Origin: Bifidobacterium saimiriisciurei
GTDB taxonomy: Bacteria; Actinomycetota; Actinomycetes; Actinomycetales; Bifidobacteriaceae
DNA length: 64,000 bases
Assembly: GCF_010667655.1 (NCBI RefSeq)
Contig: NZ_WHZU01000015.1
Coordinates: forward strand, 1 to 64,000
Direction: 5' to 3'
Under the pieces are notes generated by a model. It saw only the letters and a list, made by a program, of their open reading frames with translations, made no database searches and was not told the origin of the DNA. Shown one piece after another: positions 20,001 to 26,652 of the stretch (position 1 is its first letter; the number at the start of each line of letters is the position of its first letter). Made by a program: the position numbers and the translations under genes.

Positions 20001-22082
20001 GACGGATTCGAGCGCTCGAAGTCGTCGTTCCTGTTCGCCGAAGGCCTGAAGTACGTGGAGTTCGGCACCAAGACGAAGTCCATCGCCGACGAGTTCTGGG
20101 GCCACCGCCCGACGCACCTCGTGGTGCGCGGCGGCGTCAACGGCAGCTACTCCGGCGGCATCATGGCCGAAGGCATGCAGACCGCCTACTTCGGCAAGGG
20201 CATGACGAACATCAACATCTCCGATACGCCGAGCGTCGTCGTGGTGCCGTCCGATCTGGCGAAGCTCAAGCTCGCCGGCAGCGGCACCGTGTACGCGCCG
20301 GCCGACACCGACGGCTACACGACCGCGGTGGCCGCCGTAGGCGCCGACCGCGTCAAGGCGTACACGCCGCTGACGCTGACGGCGACGGTCGACGGCGAGG
20401 TCACCGCCGGCGCCAGGCTGACCGTCGCCGCCAAGGCGGCCGGCGGCGTCGACGAGGTCGACGGCAAGGCCGTGGCCAGGCAGTACCGCTTCGTCGCCGT
20501 CGACAAGTCCGGCAAGACCACCGTCCTGCAGGATTGGAGCGACGCCTCCACCGCCTCATGGACGGTGCCGAACGGCGCCGACGGCCTGACCGTCCGCGCC
20601 TTCACGCGCGACGCCACCTGGTACTCGGTCTCGGCCGACGCCAAGACCGGCGCAATCGCCGTCGACAGGACCGCGCTCGGCGACGCCATCGCCGCCGCGC
20701 GGAAGATCGAGCAGGGTTCGAAGACCGACGAGGCGTGGAAGACGCTGCAGGACGCCATCGCCGCCGCGCAGAAGGCCTACGACAACGCCTCGGCCTCGCA
20801 GGACGACGTGCGCAAGGCCACGGACGCGCTGAACAAGGCGGTCGCCGCGTTCAAGGCGTCGGACGACGGCTCCTCGAACGGCTCCACGCCGGTCGAAGGC
20901 CACACCTACGAGATCCCGATCCAGCTCGACGACTCCAAGCAGTACTCGGTGTACTTCTACAACACCGACGGCACCTTCTCCGGCCTCAAGCCGGCCAGGG
21001 TGACGTACCGCGACGGCAAGTACGAGGCGCTGATCACCACGGGCTCGTCCGCCGGCTTCGGCAAGGCGCCGACCTACGGCGACGGCATCGGCGACGGTGT
21101 CGCGACCGACAAGTCGGCCGTGGCCGTGGAAGGCTCGCTCGACGACTACGACAACGTGATCACCTGGCGTTTCGACCTCGCCGATCTCAACGGATTCACC
21201 GTGACCATCAACGGCTACGCCGGCGCGTTCGGCACCGGCCCCGTCCGCTTCGACCTGGAGAACGCCAAGGACGTGACGCCCGGCGCCGGCGTCGACAAGT
21301 CCGCGCTGACCGCGGCGATCGCCTCGGCGAAGGCGCTCGAGCAGGGTTCGAAGACCGACGAGGCGTGGAAGACGCTGCAGGATGCCATCGCCGCCGCGCA
21401 GAAGGTCGCCGACTCCGATTCGGCCAAGGACGCCGACGTGACCGCCGCCGTCGATGCGCTGAACGCCGCGGTCGCCGCGTTCAAGAACTCCGCCGACAAG
21501 CCGGCCACGGTCGACAAGTCGGGCCTGCGCGACGACATCGCCGCCGCGAAGGCGCTTGAGCAGGGCAAGAAGACCGATGAGGCGTGGAAGGCGCTGCAGG
21601 ATGCCATCACCTCGGCGCAGCAGGTGTTCGACAATGGCTCGGCCACCGCCGACGAGGTGGCGCATGCGCAGGATGCGCTCAGGGACGCCGTCAAGGCGTT
21701 CACGGCCTCCGCCGACAAGACCGAGTCCGGCAACGGCAATGGTTCCGGCGGCGCCGGCGGCAACGGCAACGGCTCGGGTTCGACGAACGGTTCCGGTTCC
21801 GCCTCGAACGCCGGTTCGTCCGCGGGCGGCGTCCAGTCCGGCGATGCCGGCAAGGGCAAGCAGGCCGAACAGTCGGGCAAGCGCGCGTCCGCGCTCTCCC
21901 GCACCGGCGTCGCGGTCACCGCGCTCGCCGCAGTGGCGATGCTGCTCTCCGCGGCCGCCGTCGCCCTTCGTTCCGACCGTCTGCGGGCCCTGGCCGGTAC
22001 CGCGCTCGGCCGGTTCGGTGGGGCCTCCGCCGCATCCGGCACGCACGGCAGCCACCGCGGCCGTGGCGGACGACGCCACTGA
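14022..22082 (+). CDS. Very large secreted, wall-associated subtilisin-like serine protease with Ig-like, BspA-type LRR and FIVAR repeats
   Basis: 2686 residues; GAGGGG lies 9 nt before the chosen ATG. A signal peptide (residues 1-30, ending MAFA) is followed by a low-complexity pro-region and an S8 protease domain with Asp308 (IAIIDSGLD), His374 (HGTHVAGIAAA) and Ser723 (MSGTSMATPQMAG). A protease-associated insert (SGKIVLVKRGG ... PVVAISG) lies near 580-680, as in C5a-peptidase-type enzymes. Then come a beta-rich region, two Big_2-like Ig domains (about 1225-1405), a long BspA-type LRR_5 region (about 1405-2060; IPNNTKAIADQAFAQ and similar), three FIVAR helical repeats (about 2213, 2425 and 2495) with an unassigned beta domain between the first two, and a C-terminal LSRTG motif at 2625, membrane helix and basic tail. 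It should act outside the cell on host or food protein; peptide uptake or adhesion is inference. Confidence 0.93.
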   Translation: MVSRRTGVLRSGVAFAVAGIMLLPANMAFAVPEDAQTQQSQTQQSQTQAVQTTAATAAGNATADSTAADNTKPDAATKGASSASAKDSLLTPASKAAESGSKSGDAAANGAKAAKGSADKSGKGLLVGDDTGSGDNAGTASKDGNVTIVVQLDNTTAGVPWFRSLFGVSKEKRHESIKNSIRELAAQQPATSSLSFKSAKSAAKSAKADSADASAATGDSTDTASAKVQDVQDYYHAIDGFAVKAPAGILDEIRSLPGVKRAFVEHRYSIPNDQTAKSSTLKNQSSLDMTAADRISQKGDGQTIAIIDSGLDTAHEAFKGDLDDAKVKETKADAEAKIKRLGHGKYVSEKIPFAHDYADNDDDVTPSDLDGMEHGTHVAGIAAANSGDQIRGTAPNAQIIPMKVADDFSGGIYDSALLAAIDDAAALGVDTVNMSLGSDAGFADEATSTYGDAMKTLRDGGATVNVAAGNAGTAAAGNQSGKNLPYASDPDSSVISSPSSFGDAFSVASVNNAQPQSAFLGPDGKAIGYNLLSFASDSGQSTGRTTPDFYTGDHTLADGKYEFVDGGIGSSEDQTRLANAYDFDLSGKIVLVKRGGTEPTDGHSLTFTDKLLNVGTAIGAAAVVFYNNSDAALTGVAIKDGTVVNYPVVAISGRDGEALAKAANKTITLKKGTTATPTDYTMSDFTSWGVTPDLKLKPEITAPGGNIWSSVPGDKYEYMSGTSMATPQMAGISAQIHEYVENDAKFGNLSAADKAKMVTQLLMSTARPVASGDSYASPRQQGAGVANAAAAVKTPVYLTVDGASDDSRPKADLGESADGRYSFTLTLHNLGDKARTYAPDAQALSEQVADGLLQNTDRNWTGKGIAVAYSGKTYDAGTGVVTVPAGGTAQLTVSVTAEAAFKDYVAKNLPNGAFVEGFARLRATGDTATDGTDLSAPFVGFYGDWSKAPVFDSALWDKGSNAYHIYGTALASPTTGVPLGVNPLDESATAGPLYNIDPAKMVVSRTNYSVSPTAAWPLTGLLRNVDRLDYEYTDSKGAVVKSDSYDHVPKSTLNVSSGSVLYAEARLGNGAGAFDGKDDNGKNLPDGTYTLQQTGTTSGPGSAKQKSGKYNVTLDTAGPKISNMKLAGEGDAKTFSFDATDTSWLSAVDFHDPTTGAYFKRILAGDDYTTNADGSRTWHFEVKVSDIAAAWTASKIGGSLPNSVPLYAWDYGVNPSAKADAVMTPVAATGITLSKTALTLAPGQKARLTATVQPEDSTEKELDWSSADESKVTVDADGNLTAVAPTGDKPVEVTAASKIDPSVRATAQVTVADVSEETGIVMSQDSATVEPGRSVDVTAIVAPGLNGRKISWTSSDEKVAVVATKAGQPSTTATVTAGDQVGTARITATVDGKSATMDVKVQPGDFAKFVFDKDGTTLLGYTGSAREIVIPNNTKAIADQAFAQTSAVTITVPASVEKIGAQAFTYAGALTTVTFENDEKHPSQLKHIGDKAFDQTGSLDTVNLPAGAKDFTLGTSVFSNSTLRHVTLPASLTEIPADTFNASAQLYDVTISADTTAIGENAFNADLSFGEFKLTDAEGNVTKQWPQKLETIGGGALAGTNFTGTVELPKSLRTIGDSALALVKADFVLNDGLVTIGANAFSGTHGRNVVIPDSVTAVGSGAFCDMPKLVSVTLGRNIPDRALIGVFTNDPKLATFTASDDVKHYRVFGGVLFDKAGSTLIDYPNANASGPKDGVYTIPSKTTAGFDATVTEIAAYGFYLNSTLKGVNFTEGLKTVGDSAFLQTNLTEVVLPKSLETVSHAAFMSMAGLKSVDLGGTVTVGGSAFYSDPVLTELNMRPEYARLKTFGSLAFGQSAAIESLDFPDSVTDLGGDAFSNITSLKSVHLGAGITTGVEGVFTGANELAEITVSDRNPVFSATGNVLYQNKTDGLHLVLSAPGNPTTEYTVKDGTVAIDAQAFRNNHTLRKLTLPASLKSTTTGSFNSADALEEVVFPDGFERSKSSFLFAEGLKYVEFGTKTKSIADEFWGHRPTHLVVRGGVNGSYSGGIMAEGMQTAYFGKGMTNINISDTPSVVVVPSDLAKLKLAGSGTVYAPADTDGYTTAVAAVGADRVKAYTPLTLTATVDGEVTAGARLTVAAKAAGGVDEVDGKAVARQYRFVAVDKSGKTTVLQDWSDASTASWTVPNGADGLTVRAFTRDATWYSVSADAKTGAIAVDRTALGDAIAAARKIEQGSKTDEAWKTLQDAIAAAQKAYDNASASQDDVRKATDALNKAVAAFKASDDGSSNGSTPVEGHTYEIPIQLDDSKQYSVYFYNTDGTFSGLKPARVTYRDGKYEALITTGSSAGFGKAPTYGDGIGDGVATDKSAVAVEGSLDDYDNVITWRFDLADLNGFTVTINGYAGAFGTGPVRFDLENAKDVTPGAGVDKSALTAAIASAKALEQGSKTDEAWKTLQDAIAAAQKVADSDSAKDADVTAAVDALNAAVAAFKNSADKPATVDKSGLRDDIAAAKALEQGKKTDEAWKALQDAITSAQQVFDNGSATADEVAHAQDALRDAVKAFTASADKTESGNGNGSGGAGGNGNGSGSTNGSGSASNAGSSAGGVQSGDAGKGKQAEQSGKRASALSRTGVAVTALAAVAMLLSAAAVALRSDRLRALAGTALGRFGGASAASGTHGSHRGRGGRRH

Positions 22083-22126
22083 TCCGCCGATTCGGTAGCA
22101 CAGTCCGGTAGCGCAGCCCGGTAGGG

Positions 22127-22177
22127 AAAGGCCCGGTCCGTATGGCACCCATCAGGTGCCGCACGGACCGGGCCTTT
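22127..22177. terminator. Bidirectional terminator between subtilase and cdaR-like genes
   Basis: A 15-bp perfect stem (22127-22141 with 22163-22177) encloses a second GGCACC/GGTGCC stem. A and T tracts flank it on both sides, suiting the convergent genes. Confidence 0.88.
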
Positions 22178-22251
22178 CGTATATCCTGCGGGCCTCCACG
22201 TTGCGGTTCGGACGGGACCCCGCCGGCAGTGTCTCCGCCGTCGTCTCCCCG

Positions 22252-23463
22252 CTATTGGGCGCGGAAGGCGAGGTGGCCGCGCAGCAGAAAAGCCATCGCC
22301 AACGTGTCGTGGTCGGCGAGATCGCGCGGATTGTAGCCGGTCCGTTTCGCCATGTTGTTGAGATGGTTCTGCAGGGTGTTCTTGTGCATGAACAGCTCGT
22401 CGGCCGCGCGATTGATGCTGCCGTTATGGCGGGTGTACACCTCGAACGTGGTGCGGAAGCGGTCGATGTCCCGCTCGGAAAGCCCGGCGAACACCTGGGC
22501 CACGAACCGCTGCGCCGCATCGCGGTCGACTGCCGACGCCACGATGCCGAGGCCGATGGAATCATAGTCCGCCACACGGGCCTGACCGGTGAACCGCAGC
22601 CAGTCGACGGTCGTGCGGGCCTGGCTGTAGCTGAGCCAGCACCGGTCCGCCGTCGGCGCGCGCTCGCCGATGCCGATGCTGATCGGCCGGTCGAGCGCCT
22701 GTTCGATGTCCCGCCGGATGGCTTCAAGCGTGTCGTGCGGCGACTGCCCATCGTCGGGGGTCGTGACGTCGTCCGACGATTCGGCGCCGTCGGCATGGCC
22801 GCCGTTGCCGTCGCCGTCGGCGTTCCCCTTATCGGCCCGTTCGCCGAGCAGCAGCTGGAATCCCTGCGCGGACACCGCGAAGACGGTGTTCTCGCGGTCC
22901 GACAGATGCCGGGCGAGAATATCGTAGATGTCGTCGCGTCCGGAATGATCGGCGTCCTGCTGCGTGCAGCGGCCGACGGCCATGCGATGGGGCGCCTTCA
23001 TGTCGAGGCCCAACGTGGTCGCCAGATACTCGACCAGACCGCGGTCGTGGTCCTTCGCACTCAGCAGGCCGATGAGATTCGCGGCCATCATGCGCCGGTC
23101 GAATCGGGTGATCTGGTCCATGTTCTCCCGAATCAGGATCTCGGTCATCTTGCGGATCACCTCGCCGAACGGCTCCACTTCGGCGCGCTCGCCGGTGATG
23201 CCGATGACGGCGGCCACGTCGTCGCCCAGCATCACGGGGGCGTTGATGCCGTGCCTCGCGCCCTCGAACTGGTTGTCGGCGTCCACGGCGATGGTGCATC
23301 GCTCCGTCGCCGCGAGGCGCGCCGCATCGTGGCGCGAGCCGATGCGGGCCGGATCGGTGCTGGCGATCATGACGCCGTCGGGGGAGAAGAAGTTGATGTC
23401 GTGGCGAATGATGTTCTTGAGATTCTCCACGATGGTCTGCGCGATGCGGGAATCGATGTTCAT
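22252..23463 (-). CDS. CdaR-type (sugar diacid/PucR family) transcriptional regulator
   Basis: 403 residues. The N-terminal half is a sugar-diacid-recognition domain (INFFSPDGVMIASTDPARIGSRHDAA ... INAPVMLGDDVAAVIGITG), the middle a GGDEF-like linker region with a Gly/Asp-rich insert (near 222-250), and the C-terminus a PucR-type helix-turn-helix (YTRHNGSINRAADELFMHKNTLQNHLNNMAKRTGYNPRD). In E. coli CdaR activates glucarate, galactarate and glycerate use. Here the gene is divergent from a GntP-type permease and a glycerate kinase, the classic arrangement, so it probably activates them in response to glycerate. The 187-bp divergent region contains ACAGCTGT and other short palindromes that could be its site. 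Confidence 0.9.
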   Translation of the reverse strand: MNIDSRIAQTIVENLKNIIRHDINFFSPDGVMIASTDPARIGSRHDAARLAATERCTIAVDADNQFEGARHGINAPVMLGDDVAAVIGITGERAEVEPFGEVIRKMTEILIRENMDQITRFDRRMMAANLIGLLSAKDHDRGLVEYLATTLGLDMKAPHRMAVGRCTQQDADHSGRDDIYDILARHLSDRENTVFAVSAQGFQLLLGERADKGNADGDGNGGHADGAESSDDVTTPDDGQSPHDTLEAIRRDIEQALDRPISIGIGERAPTADRCWLSYSQARTTVDWLRFTGQARVADYDSIGLGIVASAVDRDAAQRFVAQVFAGLSERDIDRFRTTFEVYTRHNGSINRAADELFMHKNTLQNHLNNMAKRTGYNPRDLADHDTLAMAFLLRGHLAFRAQ

Positions 23464-23650
23464 AACGTCAGTATAGACGACATCTCCACAGCTGTCTGTT
23501 ACCAGTACTATTTTGAGGCGTCTGCCATGCCAATCTTTCCGTTCCGGAGGATATGGAAAACAGGCGGCTTTCCTTGGAAAATGGAAGCATCAAGATCAAT
23601 CGTTATCGAAAGCATTGGTCCATATACCACGTAATCAAAGGAGATATGTC

Positions 23651-24979
23651 ATGGTGGAAGGTGTGTCGATCGCCTGGTGGGCGGCGCTGGCCGGCCTTGC
23701 CGTCGCGATCGTGCTGATTCTGAGGAAGCTCAACGCCACGTACGCGCTGCTGCTGGGGGCCGTGGTCGGCTGCCTGATCGGCGGCGCCTCGCTCGCGCAG
23801 ACGGTGAACGTGGTGGTCGCCGGCGGCCAGAGCGTGGTCGGCACCATCGTGCGCGTGCTCGCCGCGGGTGTGCTGGCCGGCGTGATGATGGAGTCCGGCG
23901 CGGCGGACCGCATCGCCAAGACCATCGTCGCGAAGTTCGGCGAAAGCCTGGCCATCTTCTCGCTGGCGTTCGCCACGATGATCATCTGCGCGGTAGGCGT
24001 GTTCATCCCCGTGGCCGTGCTGATCGTCGCCCCGATCGCCCTCGAGGTGGGCAACCGTCTGGGCATCTCCAAGCTGGCGCTGCTGGTGGCGTTGTCCGGC
24101 GGCGGCAAGGCCGGCAACATCATCTCCCCGAACCCGAACACCATCGCCGCCGCCTCCGGCTTCGGCATCCAGCCGTCCGCGGTCATGGTCGGCAGCTTCA
24201 TCCCGGCCGTCTGCGGTCTGGCCATGGCGGTCCTGCTGGCCACACTGCTGCGCAACCACGGCGCGGCGCCGACCCTCGCCGAGGCCGGCGGCGGCAACGC
24301 CAATGGCGACAGCGAAGCCGAGGATTCCGCCGAATCCGCCCGCGAACTGCCGACCATCGGCCGCGCCCTGGTCGCCCCGGTCATCGCCATCGTGCTGCTG
24401 CTCGTCAATCCGATCGGCAGCGTGCTGGGCATCGGACTGCTGGCCAAATTCCAGGTGGACGCCATGTACATCCTGCCGTTCGCCGCCGTGATCGGCCTGT
24501 TCGTCATGGGGCAGGGCCGTCACCTGCTCGACTACACCAAGGCCGGACTCGCCCGCATGACCGACGTGGTCCTCATCCTCATCGGCGCCGGCGCGATCGG
24601 CGGCCTGATCACGAACTCCGACCTCTCCACGCAGATCGTGAACCTCATCAAGGCGTGGGGCGTGTCCGGCTCCCTGCTCGCCCCGCTCGCCGGCATCCTC
24701 ATGGCCGCCGCCACCGCGTCCACCTCCACGGGCGTGATCCTCGGCAGCAGCTCGTTCGGCTCGTCGATCCTCGACTTCGGCGTGACCCCGGTCGCCGCGG
24801 CCGTGACCATGCAGGCCGGCGCCACGGTGATCGACCACCTGCCGCACGGCAACTACTTCCACGTCTCCGGCCAGGCCATGAAGATGACGGTCGGCGAGCG
24901 CATGAAGAGCGTGCCGTTCGAGTCGATCGTCGGTCTGACGATGACCATCGTGGCCACGCTCGTCTACACGCTGTTCTGA
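23651..24979 (+). CDS. GntP-family gluconate/glycerate:H+ symporter
   Basis: 442 residues with twelve to fourteen hydrophobic segments. The family is shown by SGGGKAGNIISPNPNTIAAA, GVILGSSSFGSSILDFG and GATVIDHLPHGNYFHVS, typical of GntP permeases for gluconate and related hydroxy acids. AAAGGAG lies 7 nt before the ATG. It is followed 119 bp later by a glycerate kinase and is divergent from a CdaR-type regulator, so glycerate is the likely substrate. The cytoplasmic loop near 215-235 is rich in Glu, Ser and Asn. Confidence 0.88.
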   Translation: MVEGVSIAWWAALAGLAVAIVLILRKLNATYALLLGAVVGCLIGGASLAQTVNVVVAGGQSVVGTIVRVLAAGVLAGVMMESGAADRIAKTIVAKFGESLAIFSLAFATMIICAVGVFIPVAVLIVAPIALEVGNRLGISKLALLVALSGGGKAGNIISPNPNTIAAASGFGIQPSAVMVGSFIPAVCGLAMAVLLATLLRNHGAAPTLAEAGGGNANGDSEAEDSAESARELPTIGRALVAPVIAIVLLLVNPIGSVLGIGLLAKFQVDAMYILPFAAVIGLFVMGQGRHLLDYTKAGLARMTDVVLILIGAGAIGGLITNSDLSTQIVNLIKAWGVSGSLLAPLAGILMAAATASTSTGVILGSSSFGSSILDFGVTPVAAAVTMQAGATVIDHLPHGNYFHVSGQAMKMTVGERMKSVPFESIVGLTMTIVATLVYTLF

Positions 24980-25098
24980 GCGTCCTCGGCGTTCCGAGCG
25001 TTCCGATTCCCGTATCGCAGGACGCATCGTTGTATCGCCGTACCGCTGTATCGAAGAAACGTATCGCAACCATATCGTTGAAATCAAAGGAGATCGCC

Positions 25099-26274
25099 AT
25101 GAAGTTCGTTATCGCGCCGGATTCGTTCAAGGGCTGCATGACCGCCAAGCAGGCGGCCGAGGCCATGCGCGCCGGCCTGCGCCGCGTGTTCCCCGACGCC
25201 GAGTATGTGATGGTGCCGATGGCCGACGGCGGCGAAGGCACCGTGCAGTCGCTGGTCGACGCCACCGGCGGCGAGCTGCGGCAGGCGCAGGTGCTCGACC
25301 CGTTGCAGCGGCGGACCGTTGCGGAATATGGGCTGCTGGGGGATGCGGCGGGCGTCGCTGATGCCGCCGATGATTCCGCCGGTCTCACCGCCGTCATCGA
25401 AATGGCCGCGGCCAGCGGCATCCAGTTCGTGGACGACGAAACCAAGAACCCGCTCGTCACCACCACCTACGGCACCGGTCAGCTGATTCGCGCCGCGCTC
25501 GACGACGGCGCCCGCACGATCATCCTCGGCGTGGGCGGATCGGCCACGAACGACGGCGGCGCCGGCATGGCCGAGGCGCTGGGTGTGCGGTTCCTCGACG
25601 CGGACGGCAACCCGATTCCGCGCGGCGGCGGCTTCCTCGATCGTCTCGACCATATCGACGTCTCCGGCATCGACCCGCGTATCGCCGAGACCCGTATGCT
25701 CATCGCCTCCGACGTGACCAACCCGTTGGTCGGCCCGAAGGGCGCCTCCGCGGTGTTCGGCCCCCAGAAGGGCGCCACGCCGGATATGGTCGCGCGGCTC
25801 GACGCGAACCTGACGCATTACGCCGACGTCATCCGCCGCGACCTCGGCGTCGAGGTGGCCGATGCGCCGGGCGCCGGCGGTGCCGGCGGCCTCGGCGCGG
25901 GGCTTCTCGCCTTCACGAAGTCGACCATGCGCTCCGGCGTCGAGATCGTCTCGCAGACCGTGCGTCTGGCCGACCGTGCCGTCGGCGCCGACTACTGCCT
26001 CACCGGCGAGGGCGGCATCGACTTCCAGACGCAGTACGGCAAGACCCCGATGGGTGTGGCGCAGGCCGTGCACTGCGGCAATCCGGGGATCGGCGTGGTC
26101 GCGCTCGCCGGATACGTGGGCGAGGGCATCGACCAGCTGTACGACCTCGGCATCGACTCGGTGTTCGGCATCGTCCCCGCCGCCGTGTCCCTGGACCGTG
26201 CGCTCGCCGACGGACCGGCGAACCTTGAGCGCACCGCCGAAAACGTGGGCCGATTGATTCGCATCGGCCGTTGA
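25099..26274 (+). CDS. Glycerate 2-kinase (GlxK/GarK family)
   Basis: 391 residues, the normal length, phosphorylating D-glycerate to 2-phosphoglycerate with ATP, which feeds lower glycolysis. Characteristic motifs are FVIAPDSFKGCMTAKQAAEAM at the N-terminus, MADGGEGTV, GVGGSATNDGGAGMAEALG, ASDVTNPLVGPKGAS and DYCLTGEGGIDFQTQYGKTP. AAAGGAG ends 6 nt before the ATG. A much longer open frame that reaches back through the permease gene in another phase is an artefact of high GC. Downstream of the GntP permease and probably co-transcribed with it. A 30-residue insert-like Ala/Asp stretch (LLGDAAGVADAADDSAGL) is a minor oddity. Confidence 0.95.
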   Translation: MKFVIAPDSFKGCMTAKQAAEAMRAGLRRVFPDAEYVMVPMADGGEGTVQSLVDATGGELRQAQVLDPLQRRTVAEYGLLGDAAGVADAADDSAGLTAVIEMAAASGIQFVDDETKNPLVTTTYGTGQLIRAALDDGARTIILGVGGSATNDGGAGMAEALGVRFLDADGNPIPRGGGFLDRLDHIDVSGIDPRIAETRMLIASDVTNPLVGPKGASAVFGPQKGATPDMVARLDANLTHYADVIRRDLGVEVADAPGAGGAGGLGAGLLAFTKSTMRSGVEIVSQTVRLADRAVGADYCLTGEGGIDFQTQYGKTPMGVAQAVHCGNPGIGVVALAGYVGEGIDQLYDLGIDSVFGIVPAAVSLDRALADGPANLERTAENVGRLIRIGR

Positions 26275-26652
26275 TCGGGCTGCCGGCCAAGCCGTATGGT
26301 TCTCCCGTAAGCCACGAAGTGACGATTGGTTGATTTCCTGCGTTCCCTGCCATGATTCCGCGGCAGGGAACGCAGGAAATCGTCGTTATGCGACTCCGTG
26401 TCGGATATCGGTCCTCGAAGCATATGCAAAACACTGAAATTGCAAGGAATCACGAAACTGTTTATGGCCGTCTTCTGTCACGGAATGACGATAATGACGA
26501 CTCTGCGATTCCGTGCCGCATGTTCTTGGCACGGAACGTATTGATGACGATTTCCTGCGTTCCCTGCCATCAATCCGCACGCTGCGAAAACACCCGTCGC
26601 ATACTTGCCGAAGTTCGGGTATTGTGGTTGATTTGAATTTGTCCGCTGAGAG
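26275..26652. repeat. Intergenic hairpins with a repeated half-site
   Basis: 26332-26351 and 26362-26381 form a perfect 20-bp stem with a 10-nt loop. The left arm and its context recur at 26546-26570 without a partner arm. Between them TTCCGTGCC/GGCACGGAA (26509-26517 and 26528-26536) forms another hairpin. The first stem may terminate the glycerate operon, but the lack of a T-run and the second copy suggest a mobile or regulatory repeat. No gene is seen. Confidence 0.65.

Noticed and set aside
14595..20117. 1840-codon minus-strand open frame opposite the subtilase
   Set aside because: It is a high-GC shadow of a gene with complete domains on the plus strand and has no recognisable motifs.
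23677..26274. 865-codon open frame fusing the GntP region with glycerate kinase
   Set aside because: The upstream part is in another phase of the permease gene and is Arg-rich nonsense; the kinase has its own ATG and ribosome-binding site at 25099.
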